A DNA stretch of 36,025 bases, from positions 476,395 through 512,419 of the forward strand of contig NW_003147276.1 in NCBI RefSeq assembly GCF_000003605.2. The letters are read 5' to 3'. Each line of letters starts with the position of its first letter. Positions within the stretch are counted from its first letter, which is position 1. The position numbers and the translations under genes are program-made. Under the pieces are notes generated by a model. It was not told where the DNA came from. It did not search any database and was given only the letters and a program-made list of their open reading frames with translations. Source of the stretch: Saccoglossus kowalevskii (lineage: Eukaryota; Hemichordata; Enteropneusta; Harrimaniidae). Of the stretch, positions 30,601-32,150 are shown one piece after another.

Positions 30601-31824
30601 ACAGACAGAATAGTCGAGGGATAGACAGAACACCTGAAGCTAACATAATCCAAGGAGGAGTATCTGATTTCCTACATATATCCTGGCAGTTTAGTTGTAG
30701 AAGTATCATCTTTGTGTGATTTGCAGCACATTTTATTTACGCACAGTCCCTGCACAGTGTGAAGGGACTGTGGTTTATGTAAATGACAGATGTGGTCAAA
30801 AGTCATAGTTTAATAATCGGTAAATTTTAGTTATGCTTCTAACAGAAATAACACAGTATTTGAAACCACTATCACATTTGTTGAGAGGTGTAAAATGTGA
30901 TGTGCATATCACACCTGCTATTTATATACAGCACAACTGAAATCTACATGGATGGCCAGAGATGTCCAGGAAAGCTCACTAACCCATATATCTGTGTATT
31001 TGATTTGTTCAGTACACATAGAAGGTCATCACAAGTGACAAGACTAACTCAGTAACTGATCAAATGACTGATAATGATATCTGTGCACACAACAATGCAA
31101 GAGTACACCTTAGGAAAAACTTCCAAAGACTCACACATCCTGGTACTTCAACCTGCAAAGGTCACACATCCTGGAACATTCTGAGGCTAAAAATTCACTA
31201 TATGAGATTAACCAAGAGGTGGGCATTACTGGAGGGAGGGGTCTATTTACTGAGTAAAATTCAATTTATTTTTGAAAATCTATGTCTGCTTGATGCAAAT
31301 TATTCTTGTCTGACACAACACCAGCACCACTGCCTCTTCTCCCCCACAGAAAATATTTCATCCTTTTGACTGTAAAACCAGACAAATATACATTTTTTTT
31401 ATATTTGACAACTTTAAAACTGTACTAACGTCTTAAAATTAAGCTTTTATTTTGATTTTTCTATTTTTTCTAAAATTGAGACAAAAAAAAGACTAAAAAG
31501 CTATAATGTTCACATTTTTATCCAATATTTCACTGACCATAATAACAACTATTTTTGTGCTAGAAACTTATCTTTGCTGATAAATTCCTAACAATTGATG
31601 AATGTAGCAGATTACAAACTGAGGACTCTCACCTCTTGAGCACTTTGATGGAAGGCAACTGACTGATCCAGCAGTGTTCTTCTGTCTTCTAGCTGTGCAT
31701 TGAGATCTTTCCAGGCTTCACCTAAAGATTCTGCCATGGCTTCATAAACTTCACTGTAAGTTTGCTGTGATGCAATTAATGTGTCTGCTTGGGTAAGAAG
31801 GGCATTGATTTGCTGCTGCTTTGC
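478..31824 (-). CDS. Spectrin-repeat plus Ig-domain giant cytoskeletal protein (partial gene, 27 exons; CCDC141/titin-like)
   Basis: This is the gene-level entry. In transcript order the exons run from 31824 down to 478, and all boundaries are GT-AG with matching phase. The joined frame gives 1736 residues with neither the start nor the final stop in view. Residues 1-933 (numbered from the 31824 exon) are amphipathic helical spectrin-type repeats rich in Leu, Glu, Gln and Lys with periodic Trp. Residues 934-1109 finish the helical block and pass through an acidic linker into the first Ig domain, and the remainder is at least seven I-set Ig domains. Known vertebrate proteins with this order are CCDC141 (spectrin-like repeats, C-terminal Ig) and the Trio/Kalirin group; the Ig sequences themselves look titin-like. 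No SEC14, DH/PH or kinase domain is visible. A role as a cytoskeletal or sarcomeric scaffold is inferred from the domains. An alternative C-terminus is encoded at 12107-15817. Confidence 0.8.
612..1180 (-). other. Intron sequence between exons 26 and 27, no gene seen
   Basis: AT-rich intron on the acceptor side of exon 27. Short open frames here show no domain-like composition. Nothing beyond ordinary intron sequence was seen. Confidence 0.6.
1181..1418 (-). mobile_element. Short inverted-repeat element, family A copy 1 (MITE-like)
   Basis: The element is bounded by AACCTTTTCACCACTAG on the left and CTGGTAGTGAAAAGGTT on the right, an inverted pair. The interior matches copies at 5647-5888 and 21950-22190 in reverse complement (for example the caacagacaaaattt and tcctgaagaaatgtgcagac parts). 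It has no coding capacity. It sits in the intron between exons 26 and 27, 87 nt from the exon 26 donor. Confidence 0.8.
1506..1686 (-). CDS. Exon 26: Ig domain 6, second half
   Basis: The exon is 181 bp, entering in phase 0 (acceptor GTTTTCAG|GTT) and leaving in phase 1 (TTATCA|GTAAGT). It encodes [17 protein letters not shown] and [20 protein letters not shown], a canonical DSGTYxC tyrosine corner with core Trp. Confidence 0.87.
1687..2217 (-). other. Intron between exons 25 and 26
   Basis: About 530 bp of AT-rich sequence without an open frame of interest or a recognisable repeat. Confidence 0.6.
2218..2478 (-). CDS. Exon 25: end of Ig domain 5 and start of Ig domain 6
   Basis: The exon is 261 bp, 87 codons, phase 0 at both ends (acceptor TTCTTTTAG|ATT, donor CCAGAG|GTGAGT). 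Ig5 ends with [20 protein letters not shown], where the second canonical Cys is Val. Ig6 begins [32 protein letters not shown]. Confidence 0.87.
2479..2993 (-). other. Intron between exons 24 and 25
   Basis: About 515 bp of AT-rich sequence. I see no gene or repeat in it. Confidence 0.6.
2994..3475 (-). CDS. Exon 24: Ig domain 4 complete and start of Ig domain 5
   Basis: The exon is 482 bp, entering in phase 1 (acceptor CCTTTTTTAG|AAA) and leaving in phase 0 (ATCAAG|GTAAGC). Ig4: [53 protein letters not shown]. Ig5 starts at [39 protein letters not shown]. It is the longest Ig exon in the window and probably a fusion of two exons. Confidence 0.88.
3601..3690 (+). mobile_element. Family A element, truncated copy
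   Basis: Ninety bases match the right half of the family A element (tttttagaaatattgaa, then agtgcagaaaaattttg, then ctcaggtgatgaaaacgtta). The left half is missing. It ends 20 nt from the donor of exon 23. Confidence 0.65.
3711..3998 (-). CDS. Exon 23: Ig domain 3, complete
   Basis: The exon is 288 bp, phase 1 at both ends (acceptor GCTCCACAG|AGC, donor AGAG|GTAAGA). It carries one whole I-set domain: [36 protein letters not shown] and [15 protein letters not shown]. The tyrosine corner has Trp in place of Tyr. One-domain, phase 1-1 exons are the classic movable unit of titin-type genes. Confidence 0.88.
4018..4215. repeat. Tandem array of CArG-like decamers in the intron before exon 23
   Basis: A degenerate repeat of about 20-25 bp has the core GCCAAATATGG. 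Perfect CC(A/T)6GG decamers lie at 4039-4048, 4064-4073, 4106-4115 and 4202-4211, with one-mismatch copies at 4085-4094 and 4180-4189. The array lies 20 nt upstream of the exon 23 acceptor. CArG boxes bind SRF in muscle and cytoskeletal genes. Enhancer function here is inference. Confidence 0.75.
4427..4596 (-). CDS. Exon 22: Ig domain 2, second half
   Basis: The exon is 170 bp. It enters in phase 2, completing TGG (acceptor TATATTTTAG|GCT), and leaves in phase 1 (TATTAG|GTAAGC). It encodes [15 protein letters not shown] and [20 protein letters not shown]. An inverted-repeat element begins 21 nt upstream of its acceptor. Confidence 0.85.
4618..4919. mobile_element. Inverted-repeat element, family B copy 1 (about 300 bp)
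   Basis: The left end ATTAAAGGGCAGTAGTCATT and the right end CGACTACCGTGCTTTAATT form terminal inverted repeats. Subterminal gcatgtgcga / gtcgcacatg also pair. The interior, including atcaatgtttatcaacacaa, resembles the other family B copies. It begins 21 nt upstream of the exon 22 acceptor. Confidence 0.7.
5079..5220 (-). CDS. Exon 21: Ig domain 2, first half
   Basis: The exon is 142 bp, entering in phase 1 (acceptor ATTTTGTCAG|CTC) and leaving in phase 2 inside the core Trp codon (ACATG|GTAAGA). It encodes [35 protein letters not shown]. The first canonical Cys position (expected LECxV) is Val. Confidence 0.84.
5221..5646 (-). other. Intron between exons 20 and 21 (part)
   Basis: AT-rich intron sequence upstream of exon 21. 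Nothing beyond intron was seen until the family A element at 5647. Confidence 0.6.
5647..5888 (+). mobile_element. Short inverted-repeat element, family A copy 2
   Basis: The element starts AGCCTTTTCACCACCAG and ends CTGGTGGTGAAAAGATGGCC. It is colinear with the copy at 21950-22190 through gtcctgtttatagtctgc, ccttcagaagattg and ttttttgagtaaaa. It ends 20 nt from the donor of exon 20. Confidence 0.82.
5910..6131 (-). CDS. Exon 20: Ig domain 1, body
   Basis: The exon is 222 bp, phase 1 at both ends (acceptor AACTTTTAG|GAT, donor ACATG|GTATGT). It encodes [20 protein letters not shown], with the first Cys and the core Trp, and [20 protein letters not shown], with the second Cys. The usual DxGxYxC tyrosine corner reads YYSGLYSC, so the conserved Asp is missing. 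Confidence 0.87.
6132..6614 (-). other. Intron between exons 19 and 20
   Basis: About 480 bp of AT-rich sequence. No element or gene was recognised. Confidence 0.6.
6615..6810 (-). CDS. Exon 19: acidic linker and start of Ig domain 1
   Basis: The exon is 196 bp, entering in phase 0 (acceptor GTTTTTCAG|GTT) and leaving in phase 1 (ATTACAA|GTAAGT). A charged stretch, [20 protein letters not shown], is followed by [14 protein letters not shown] and then [20 protein letters not shown], the A-B strand region of an I-set Ig domain. Confidence 0.84.
7198..7305. mobile_element. Family B element, internally deleted copy
   Basis: TTTTAAAGCGAGAGGGTCAC on the left and CGCAGGTGACGACTCCCTTG followed by CTTTAAA on the right form terminal inverted repeats around about 60 bp. 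It lies in the intron between exons 18 and 19. The rest of this intron (6811-7432) shows nothing else. Confidence 0.72.
7433..7581 (-). CDS. Exon 18: linker between spectrin and Ig regions
   Basis: The exon is 149 bp, entering in phase 1 (acceptor TTTTCATAG|GAG) and leaving in phase 0 (GACCAA|GTAAGT). It encodes [34 protein letters not shown] and [14 protein letters not shown]. It is acidic, Pro-rich at its end, and probably flexible. Confidence 0.82.
7752..7935 (-). CDS. Exon 17: last spectrin-type helices, Ig isoform
   Basis: The exon is 184 bp. It enters in phase 0 after an excellent acceptor (TTCCAATTGCAG|TGT) and leaves in phase 1 (CTACG|GTAAGT). It encodes [20 protein letters not shown] and [17 protein letters not shown], then [10 protein letters not shown]. 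Its start fits either exon 15 or the short form of exon 16, because both end in phase 0. It is the first exon after the 7.9-kb gap that holds the alternative tail. The intron phase changes from 0 to 1 here. Confidence 0.85.
9209..9221 (+). promoter_or_regulatory. DR1-type direct repeat GGGTCAAAGGTCA
   Basis: Two AGGTCA-like half-sites (GGGTCA and AGGTCA) separated by one base match the DR1 consensus for RXR/HNF4-type receptors. A perfect reverse-strand DR1 also occurs at 32731-32743. Binding is not demonstrated. Confidence 0.4.
9321..9353. repeat. Perfect 14-bp stem inverted repeat
   Basis: TAACATGTGGAATT and its exact reverse complement flank the loop GCTTG. No T-run follows and the site is deep in an intron, so a terminator role does not apply. 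It may be a fold-back remnant of a transposon. Confidence 0.7.
11324..12106 (-). promoter_or_regulatory. Putative 3' UTR of the long tail isoform
   Basis: Downstream of the TGA at 12107 the sequence becomes AT-rich and non-coding on the minus strand. Minus-strand AATAAA hexamers occur at 11763-11768 and 11324-11329, about 340 and 780 nt after the stop. Such hexamers are frequent in AT-rich DNA, so this is a plausible but weakly supported polyadenylation region. Confidence 0.3.
12107..16009 (-). CDS. Exon 16, long form: composite terminal exon with repetitive disordered tail
   Basis: If the donor at 15817 is not used, the frame continues without interruption for 1236 more codons to TGA at 12107-12109. 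The tail begins after YHQLIEQ. It has a linker, an SPVQVKQ octapeptide array (about 15395-15690), a Pro/Ser/Thr/Glu-rich region with WxxE-like islands such as [17 protein letters not shown] (14500-15380), a tandem module region (12830-14524) and a C-terminal segment ending KQSFTHF. A 3.7-kb open frame in AT-rich DNA, with repeat spacings that are all multiples of three, cannot be chance and implies translation. It is low complexity and probably unstructured. I recognise no catalytic domain. A hydrophobic patch ([14 protein letters not shown]) near 12660-12710 is too short to call a membrane segment. A second donor inside the tail joining it to the Ig exons cannot be excluded. Confidence 0.82.
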   Translation of the reverse strand, partial: PVREAYENFISTANIMLSSNHYASDEIRKDIAKMEKFWNELNVQIEDYTTKLKLSIEYHQLIEQVGGDKNLAALKQMYLGDSEYISGEVQLLRDRLSSLKQVTANPVQKGQRLSPVHVQSISPDKVKQISPVQVKQLSPVQFKQASPVQVKQASPVQVKQASPVQVKQLSPVQVKQASPVQVKQHSPVQVKQLSPVQVQSSVMAKEYTPVLAQRCSPAQKGQIYVQSVKPIRAKIISPVEEQLADEPLPKIAKTELKTTVKSPTVKFPVTGWSKGLDQFLADFSESEKMHPLEDFPKFSAAEWLAETEEFKLMDPADQKIENNDSLTEPTTTMSKPVVGPLEANIPTMIWEAGMRDPLLQPSTEHPHKPTTFELKKEEDVVHSVDWEKEPIEPSSKLSTAKFKSGVSHTDSNLPPTEWAKFPQELNPKPPSPTYKQESPIIVHSTTEYKPEFIQPFVKYPNESTTQEQVSDDMDWKPQVEKKTREEPYHPEHKIEQKIITQDVDVKYVYGKPPLQTDVDTPSVVYSTTDSKIPTPMPDKNESDDDSIVYSTTTWITDVPDLLNKPISPVSPLTTEEPSTVTTKTVPVRGTTGFYHRPEFGDQQIITKDVDVKYIYGRPSSQTDVDTPSAAYSTTESKTPSPKVDNNESDDDPTIYSTTTWITHVPDNHNKPTISPVSPLPRKEPPTVTTKTTKRDEPVPVRDTTGFYHHPELEEQQIITKNVDVKYVYGRPPSQTDLDTPSVVYSTTESKTPDSKFAKNESDDSSTTYSTTTWITHVPDHHNKPTISPVSPLTREEPLTVNTKTPLSDEPVPVRDTTGFYYRPELENQQIITKNVDVKCVYGKPSTDSKVPDESDSDDSSTTYSTTTWITHVPDRRKKPTISPVSPLTREEPPTVNTKTPLSDEPVPVRDTTGFYYRPELENQQIITKNVDVKCVYGKPSTDLKVPDESDSDDSSSTYSTTTWITQVPDRRTKPTISPVSPLTQEEPPDESDSDDSSTTYSTTTWVTHVPDRRKKQNPPKVTTTREWKMGSYLPKSTASGPSSMYEEKQIITKDVDVKYIYSSREDSPRPLHKVSFHCSPPVKAVKPQQIEVDSDMIYYNQKYLYINTPLLLIITLTPVTGGPYKFTIAHEFPTFSQIYITQPISPLQQCRLKVTPQPWNTSDSPHHQYSPRFEDSSNTPRQVTRVSPITIEPSKDCMSDTSAPETRKKTFKTQITVSSQPQSMPVAPYHTTTTAAMEPHSNPSFITNITNITNVHHSADTEFQEYYSVEKAEDNDGGTVVNQKRVFVTQKAAKQSFTHF
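12865..14524 (-). repeat. Tandem coding module of 95-126 residues, five to six copies
   Basis: Copies begin at 14524, 14206, 13867, 13528 and 13243, with a last partial one at 12865. Spacings are 318, 339, 339, 285 and 378 bp, all multiples of three. Each copy starts with QxIITKxVDVKYxYG, followed by an acidic NESDDDS or DESDSDDSS run, [27 protein letters not shown], and [14 protein letters not shown]. The copies at 13528 and 13243 are nearly identical and have lost the [17 protein letters not shown] part, so they arose by recent duplication. I know of no named family for this module. Confidence 0.9.
15395..15690 (-). repeat. 24-bp coding minisatellite (SPVQVKQ-x octapeptides)
   Basis: About ten tandem in-frame copies of an eight-residue unit, SPVQVKQ followed by Ala, Leu or His, with degenerate copies at each end ([23 protein letters not shown]). 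The DNA unit is 24 bp (acctggacaggactaagttg and variants). The unit is basic, lacks acidic residues and carries a Ser-Pro in each copy, so each could be a proline-directed phosphorylation site. That function is inference. Confidence 0.9.
15818..16009 (-). CDS. Exon 16, short form: last full spectrin exon before the Ig branch
   Basis: With the donor CAG|GTGGGT at 15817/15818 this exon is 192 bp, 64 codons, phase 0 at both ends (acceptor TTGTTACAG|CCT). It encodes [17 protein letters not shown], then [20 protein letters not shown] and [10 protein letters not shown], the usual end of a helix C. The next exon (7935) starts in phase 0 with [12 protein letters not shown], which reads as the following helix A. 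The 192-bp size is shared with exons 1, 5 and 8, which supports this donor as the ancestral exon end. Confidence 0.85.
16105..16240 (+). mobile_element. tRNA-like SINE head (candidate)
   Basis: The stretch gggccgagtcagcctgctgt, then gtgaggtgcttgctg, then gcaagtttgaattctg resembles a tRNA with A-box-like and B-box-like (aGTTTGAATTC) parts at tRNA spacing. It lies in the intron between exons 15 and 16. The remainder of this intron (to 16748) shows nothing else. Confidence 0.45.
16749..16871 (-). CDS. Exon 15: spectrin repeat segment
   Basis: The exon is 123 bp, 41 codons, phase 0 at both ends (acceptor TCTACTTAG|TTG, donor ATCAGG|GTAAGT). It encodes [20 protein letters not shown] and ends in [14 protein letters not shown]. 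It precedes the exon with two alternative ends. Confidence 0.82.
17178..17327 (-). CDS. Exon 14: spectrin repeat segment
   Basis: The exon is 150 bp, 50 codons, phase 0 at both ends (acceptor CTTTTAG|GAT, donor CAACAG|GTATGG). It encodes [20 protein letters not shown] and [20 protein letters not shown], a Trp-bearing helix. Confidence 0.84.
17328..17786 (-). other. Intron between exons 13 and 14
   Basis: About 460 bp of AT-rich intron without recognisable content. The intron between exons 14 and 15 (16872-17177) is likewise empty. Confidence 0.6.
17787..17963 (-). CDS. Exon 13: spectrin repeat segment
   Basis: The exon is 177 bp, 59 codons, phase 0 at both ends (acceptor TTCTGCAG|TTG, donor CAATAC|GTGAGT). 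It encodes [20 protein letters not shown], then [20 protein letters not shown]. The MLQQHDQDK stretch corresponds to the LLKEHxEFE position of other repeats. Confidence 0.84.
18149..18313. mobile_element. Family B element, copy 3
   Basis: AAAAGCGGAGGGGTTGTCAT and the inverted right end GGTGATGACTTCCCGCTTTA bound about 165 bp. The interior catgggtaaacacttgtttg matches the copy at 31878-32150 in reverse complement. It lies in the intron between exons 12 and 13. Confidence 0.8.
18485..18673 (-). CDS. Exon 12: spectrin repeat, helices B-C
   Basis: The exon is 189 bp, 63 codons, phase 0 at both ends (acceptor TTCTGCAG|AAA, donor ACCACG|GTAAGA). It encodes [16 protein letters not shown], a loop GDTHGEKD, and a helix [20 protein letters not shown]. 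Confidence 0.85.
18812..18876. repeat. Fold-back inverted repeat, about 30-bp imperfect stem
   Basis: CTTCCTGTTGTGAAAGACAG then agaatgttt pairs with aaacattctcttgtctttct then aagtaggaag across a short TATTATGT loop. It sits in the 1.3-kb intron between exons 11 and 12 (18674-19960), whose remainder includes a moderately CpG-containing stretch near 19490-19760 but no gene. Confidence 0.65.
19961..20086 (-). CDS. Exon 11: spectrin repeat, helix A
   Basis: The exon is 126 bp, 42 codons, phase 0 at both ends (acceptor TTTTGCAG|ACC, donor GTTAAG|GTAAGC). It encodes [20 protein letters not shown] and then [19 protein letters not shown]. An overlapping plus-strand open frame at 19848-20135 is its antisense shadow. 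Confidence 0.82.
20314..20493 (-). CDS. Exon 10: spectrin repeat segment
   Basis: The exon is 180 bp, 60 codons, phase 0 at both ends (acceptor CCTTACAG|ATC, donor AGAAAA|GTAAGT). It encodes [20 protein letters not shown] and ends in [14 protein letters not shown], a helix with the conserved Trp. Confidence 0.84.
20494..21272 (-). other. Intron between exons 9 and 10
   Basis: About 780 bp of AT-rich intron. No element or gene was recognised. Confidence 0.6.
21273..21446 (-). CDS. Exon 9: spectrin repeat segment
   Basis: The exon is 174 bp, 58 codons, phase 0 at both ends (acceptor TTTTGTAG|CTC, donor AAATTA|GTAAGT). It encodes [17 protein letters not shown] and [20 protein letters not shown], with two Trp residues in one helix. 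Confidence 0.84.
21550..21880. other. CpG-rich insert inside an AT-rich intron
   Basis: This stretch is dense in CG dinucleotides (gcgagatctcgcgagatg, gcgcgtcgaacgtctg, cacgcgatgtttgacgcgac) while the flanks almost lack them. It contains the palindrome GCGAGATCTCGC. It looks like a recently inserted or unmethylated element. No coding frame of note is present. Confidence 0.6.
21950..22190 (+). mobile_element. Short inverted-repeat element, family A copy 3
   Basis: The element is about 240 bp with ends ATCTTTTCACCACCAG and CTGGTGGTGAAAAGGTT as terminal inverted repeats. It is the clearest copy of the family. It sits in the intron between exons 8 and 9, next to the CpG-rich insert. Confidence 0.85.
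22446..22637 (-). CDS. Exon 8: spectrin repeat, helices B-C
   Basis: The exon is 192 bp, 64 codons, phase 0 at both ends (acceptor TTGTTTAG|GAT, donor AAGCAG|GTAAGG). It encodes a helix B ([15 protein letters not shown]) and helix C ([20 protein letters not shown]). Its size and internal layout match exons 1, 5 and the short form of exon 16. Confidence 0.86.
22638..23236 (-). other. Intron between exons 7 and 8
   Basis: AT-rich intron with a C-rich simple-sequence patch near 22868-22900 (cacccccactaccaccacca). Nothing else was recognised. Confidence 0.6.
23237..23461 (-). CDS. Exon 7: spectrin repeat, helix C to next helix A-B
   Basis: The exon is 225 bp, 75 codons, phase 0 at both ends (acceptor GTTGCAG|GCT, donor ATAAG|GTAAGC). 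It encodes [20 protein letters not shown], which is a helix C to helix A connection with the conserved Trp, and then [16 protein letters not shown]. Confidence 0.86.
23640..24190. mobile_element. Family C element copy and related fragments
   Basis: From 23648 the sequence (aatactttattttagctgga, ggtgttttgtatggaattta, taaaatataggaaaaa) matches the reverse complement of the element at 28070-28226. Further fragments with ttcactgggttttag and aatccagtgaaaa lie up to about 24190. This suggests nested or repeated insertion in the intron between exons 6 and 7. Confidence 0.65.
24405..24617 (-). CDS. Exon 6: spectrin repeat segment
   Basis: The exon is 213 bp, 71 codons, phase 0 at both ends (acceptor TTATTTCAG|GCA, donor CTAGAG|GTATGT). 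It encodes [14 protein letters not shown], an acidic loop ([11 protein letters not shown]) and [15 protein letters not shown]. This is helix A to helix B of a spectrin-type repeat whose third helix is in the next exon. Confidence 0.84.
24618..26329 (-). other. 1.7-kb intron between exons 5 and 6
   Basis: AT-rich sequence without exon candidates. A patch near 26000-26040 (gttggagttcaaaggtcaat) resembles one near 34105-34125 (ctttgaagttcaaaggttta), so the two are probably copies of one dispersed repeat. Confidence 0.55.
26330..26521 (-). CDS. Exon 5: spectrin repeat, helices B-C
   Basis: The exon is 192 bp, 64 codons, phase 0 at both ends (acceptor TTACAG|GAG, donor CAAACG|GTACAT). It encodes [18 protein letters not shown] and ends [20 protein letters not shown]. 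The helical register continues from the previous exon, completing one repeat of about 104 residues. The donor +3 to +6 bases (ACAT) are weaker than in neighbouring exons. Confidence 0.83.
26590..26705. repeat. Minisatellite with CAGCTG E-boxes, 3' of exon 4
   Basis: About four copies of a 22-30 bp unit (aaatatggttgcagtaccag then ctgcaaag). CAGCTG occurs at 26607-26612, 26635-26640 and 26658-26663, and the fourth copy has CAATTG at 26686-26691. CAGCTG is the favoured E-box of myogenic bHLH factors. Regulatory use is inference. Confidence 0.75.
26733..26852 (-). CDS. Exon 4: spectrin repeat, helix A
   Basis: The exon is 120 bp, 40 codons, phase 0 at both ends (acceptor TTTTCTAG|ATT, donor GCAATG|GTAAGA). 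It encodes [33 protein letters not shown]. The Trp followed by KGE and the KEHxEFE motif closely fit the spectrin repeats of the Trio/SESTD1/CCDC141 type. An E-box minisatellite lies just 3' of the donor. Confidence 0.87.
26853..27696 (-). other. Intron between exons 3 and 4
   Basis: About 840 bp of AT-rich intron. Loosely repeated ctgt-gtataaagaccacctgt phrases near 27215-27300 and 27515-27545 hint at an old dispersed repeat. No gene was seen. Confidence 0.5.
27697..27941 (-). CDS. Exon 3: spectrin repeat, helices B-C
   Basis: The exon is 245 bp and enters in phase 1 (acceptor TTTTTTAG|GTA), restoring frame as [14 protein letters not shown]. It leaves in phase 0 at GAAGAT|GTAAGT. It contains a basic stretch, [20 protein letters not shown], followed by [10 protein letters not shown], typical of a long helix C carrying an aromatic residue. 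Confidence 0.85.
28070..28226. mobile_element. Short inverted-repeat element, family C
   Basis: About 155 bp bounded by TTGTAAAGTACTTTATTTTC and its inverted partner CATAAAGTATTTTACAG. A matching copy lies at about 23648-23780. A further diverged fragment (gtgaaaatcgtgaaatttga, aacagcgaaaattaag) is at about 28670-28735. It is in the intron between exons 2 and 3. Confidence 0.75.
28398..28592 (-). mobile_element. tRNA-like SINE head with adjacent hairpin (candidate)
   Basis: On the minus strand, GGTTCAGTGGTTAGCATGC is a good tRNA A-box region, and TTTTGCATTTGATTTCC is a degraded B-box at fitting distance. Just beyond, at 28404-28436, CAGTCACTCT and AGAGTGACTG form a hairpin. It does not fold into an intact tRNA, so a SINE remnant is more likely. 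Confidence 0.5.
28840..30099 (-). other. Remaining intron between exons 2 and 3
   Basis: AT-rich intron without exon candidates. It includes AGGTCA-type half-sites at 29657-29669 and 29674-29687. Confidence 0.55.
29657..29687. promoter_or_regulatory. Cluster of AGGTCA half-sites (imperfect DR1 plus perfect DR2)
   Basis: TGACCTTTGACAT is a reverse-strand DR1 with one mismatch. It is followed by AGGTCAAGAGGTCA, a perfect DR2. Such arrangements bind nuclear receptors, but marine invertebrate repeats also carry them, so function is uncertain. Confidence 0.35.
30100..30208 (-). CDS. Exon 2: spectrin repeat, helix A
   Basis: The exon is 109 bp, enters in phase 0 and leaves in phase 1. The acceptor is TTTGCTAG|TTC and the donor is AAAA|GTAAGT. 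It encodes [14 protein letters not shown] and then [10 protein letters not shown], the helix A and start of helix B of a spectrin repeat. The phase 1 exit matches the next exon, where the split codon becomes Ser. It is the only non-phase-0 junction in the spectrin block. Confidence 0.83.
30209..31632 (-). other. Intron between exons 1 and 2, with a 10-bp hairpin
   Basis: AT-rich sequence. CACAGTCCCT (30742-30751) and AGGGACTGTG (30763-30772) form a perfect 10-bp stem with an 11-nt loop. No gene was seen. Confidence 0.55.
31633..31824 (-). CDS. Exon 1 in window: spectrin repeat segment
   Basis: The exon is 192 bp, 64 codons, phase 0 at both ends. The acceptor is TTGCAG|GCA and the donor is GAG|GTGAGA. 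It encodes helix B/C material with the motif [20 protein letters not shown], where the Trp and the following heptads are typical of spectrin repeats. It ends in FHQSAQE and continues directly into the next exon (FSERMDKAL). The upstream exon is probably off the window, although a weak candidate lies at 33727-33821. Confidence 0.85.
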
Positions 31825-31877
31825 CTGCAAGAAAACAAAATAACCCTCATTATAAAACTGAAAAAATCACAGACTGA

Positions 31878-32150
31878 ATTAAAACGAGGGAGACGTCACC
31901 TGCGTATGCGTCATTTAAAGCGGGGGAGTCGTCACCTGTGTATGCGTCAATTAAAGCGGGGGAGTCGTCACCTGCGTATACGTCATTTACAGCAGGGGTG
32001 TCATCACCTGCACATGTGTCAGATGGCCATAGTGTGTCATTGTTTACAAACAAGCGTCTACCCATGAGCATTTGCGTTTTAGCGTGTGTTGTTATCATCG
32101 CTTGGGACTCTACTCTCACATGTGCGCAGGTGACAACCCCCTCGCTATAA
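31878..32150. mobile_element. Family B element copy 4 with fourfold-repeated terminal repeat
   Basis: Four tandem 36-bp copies of the terminal repeat (31881-31916, 31917-31952, 31953-31988, 31989-32024) share AGCGGGGGAGTCGTCACCTG. The single opposite end is GCGCAGGTGACAACCCCCTC followed by GCT at 32124-32143. The interior tttacaaacaagcgtctacc matches copy 3. It starts 57 nt upstream of exon 1. Confidence 0.8.

Noticed and set aside
31789-32119. Arg/His-rich and Asp/Ala-rich repeat frames on both strands
   Set aside because: They are translations of the four 36-bp terminal-repeat copies of a family B element.
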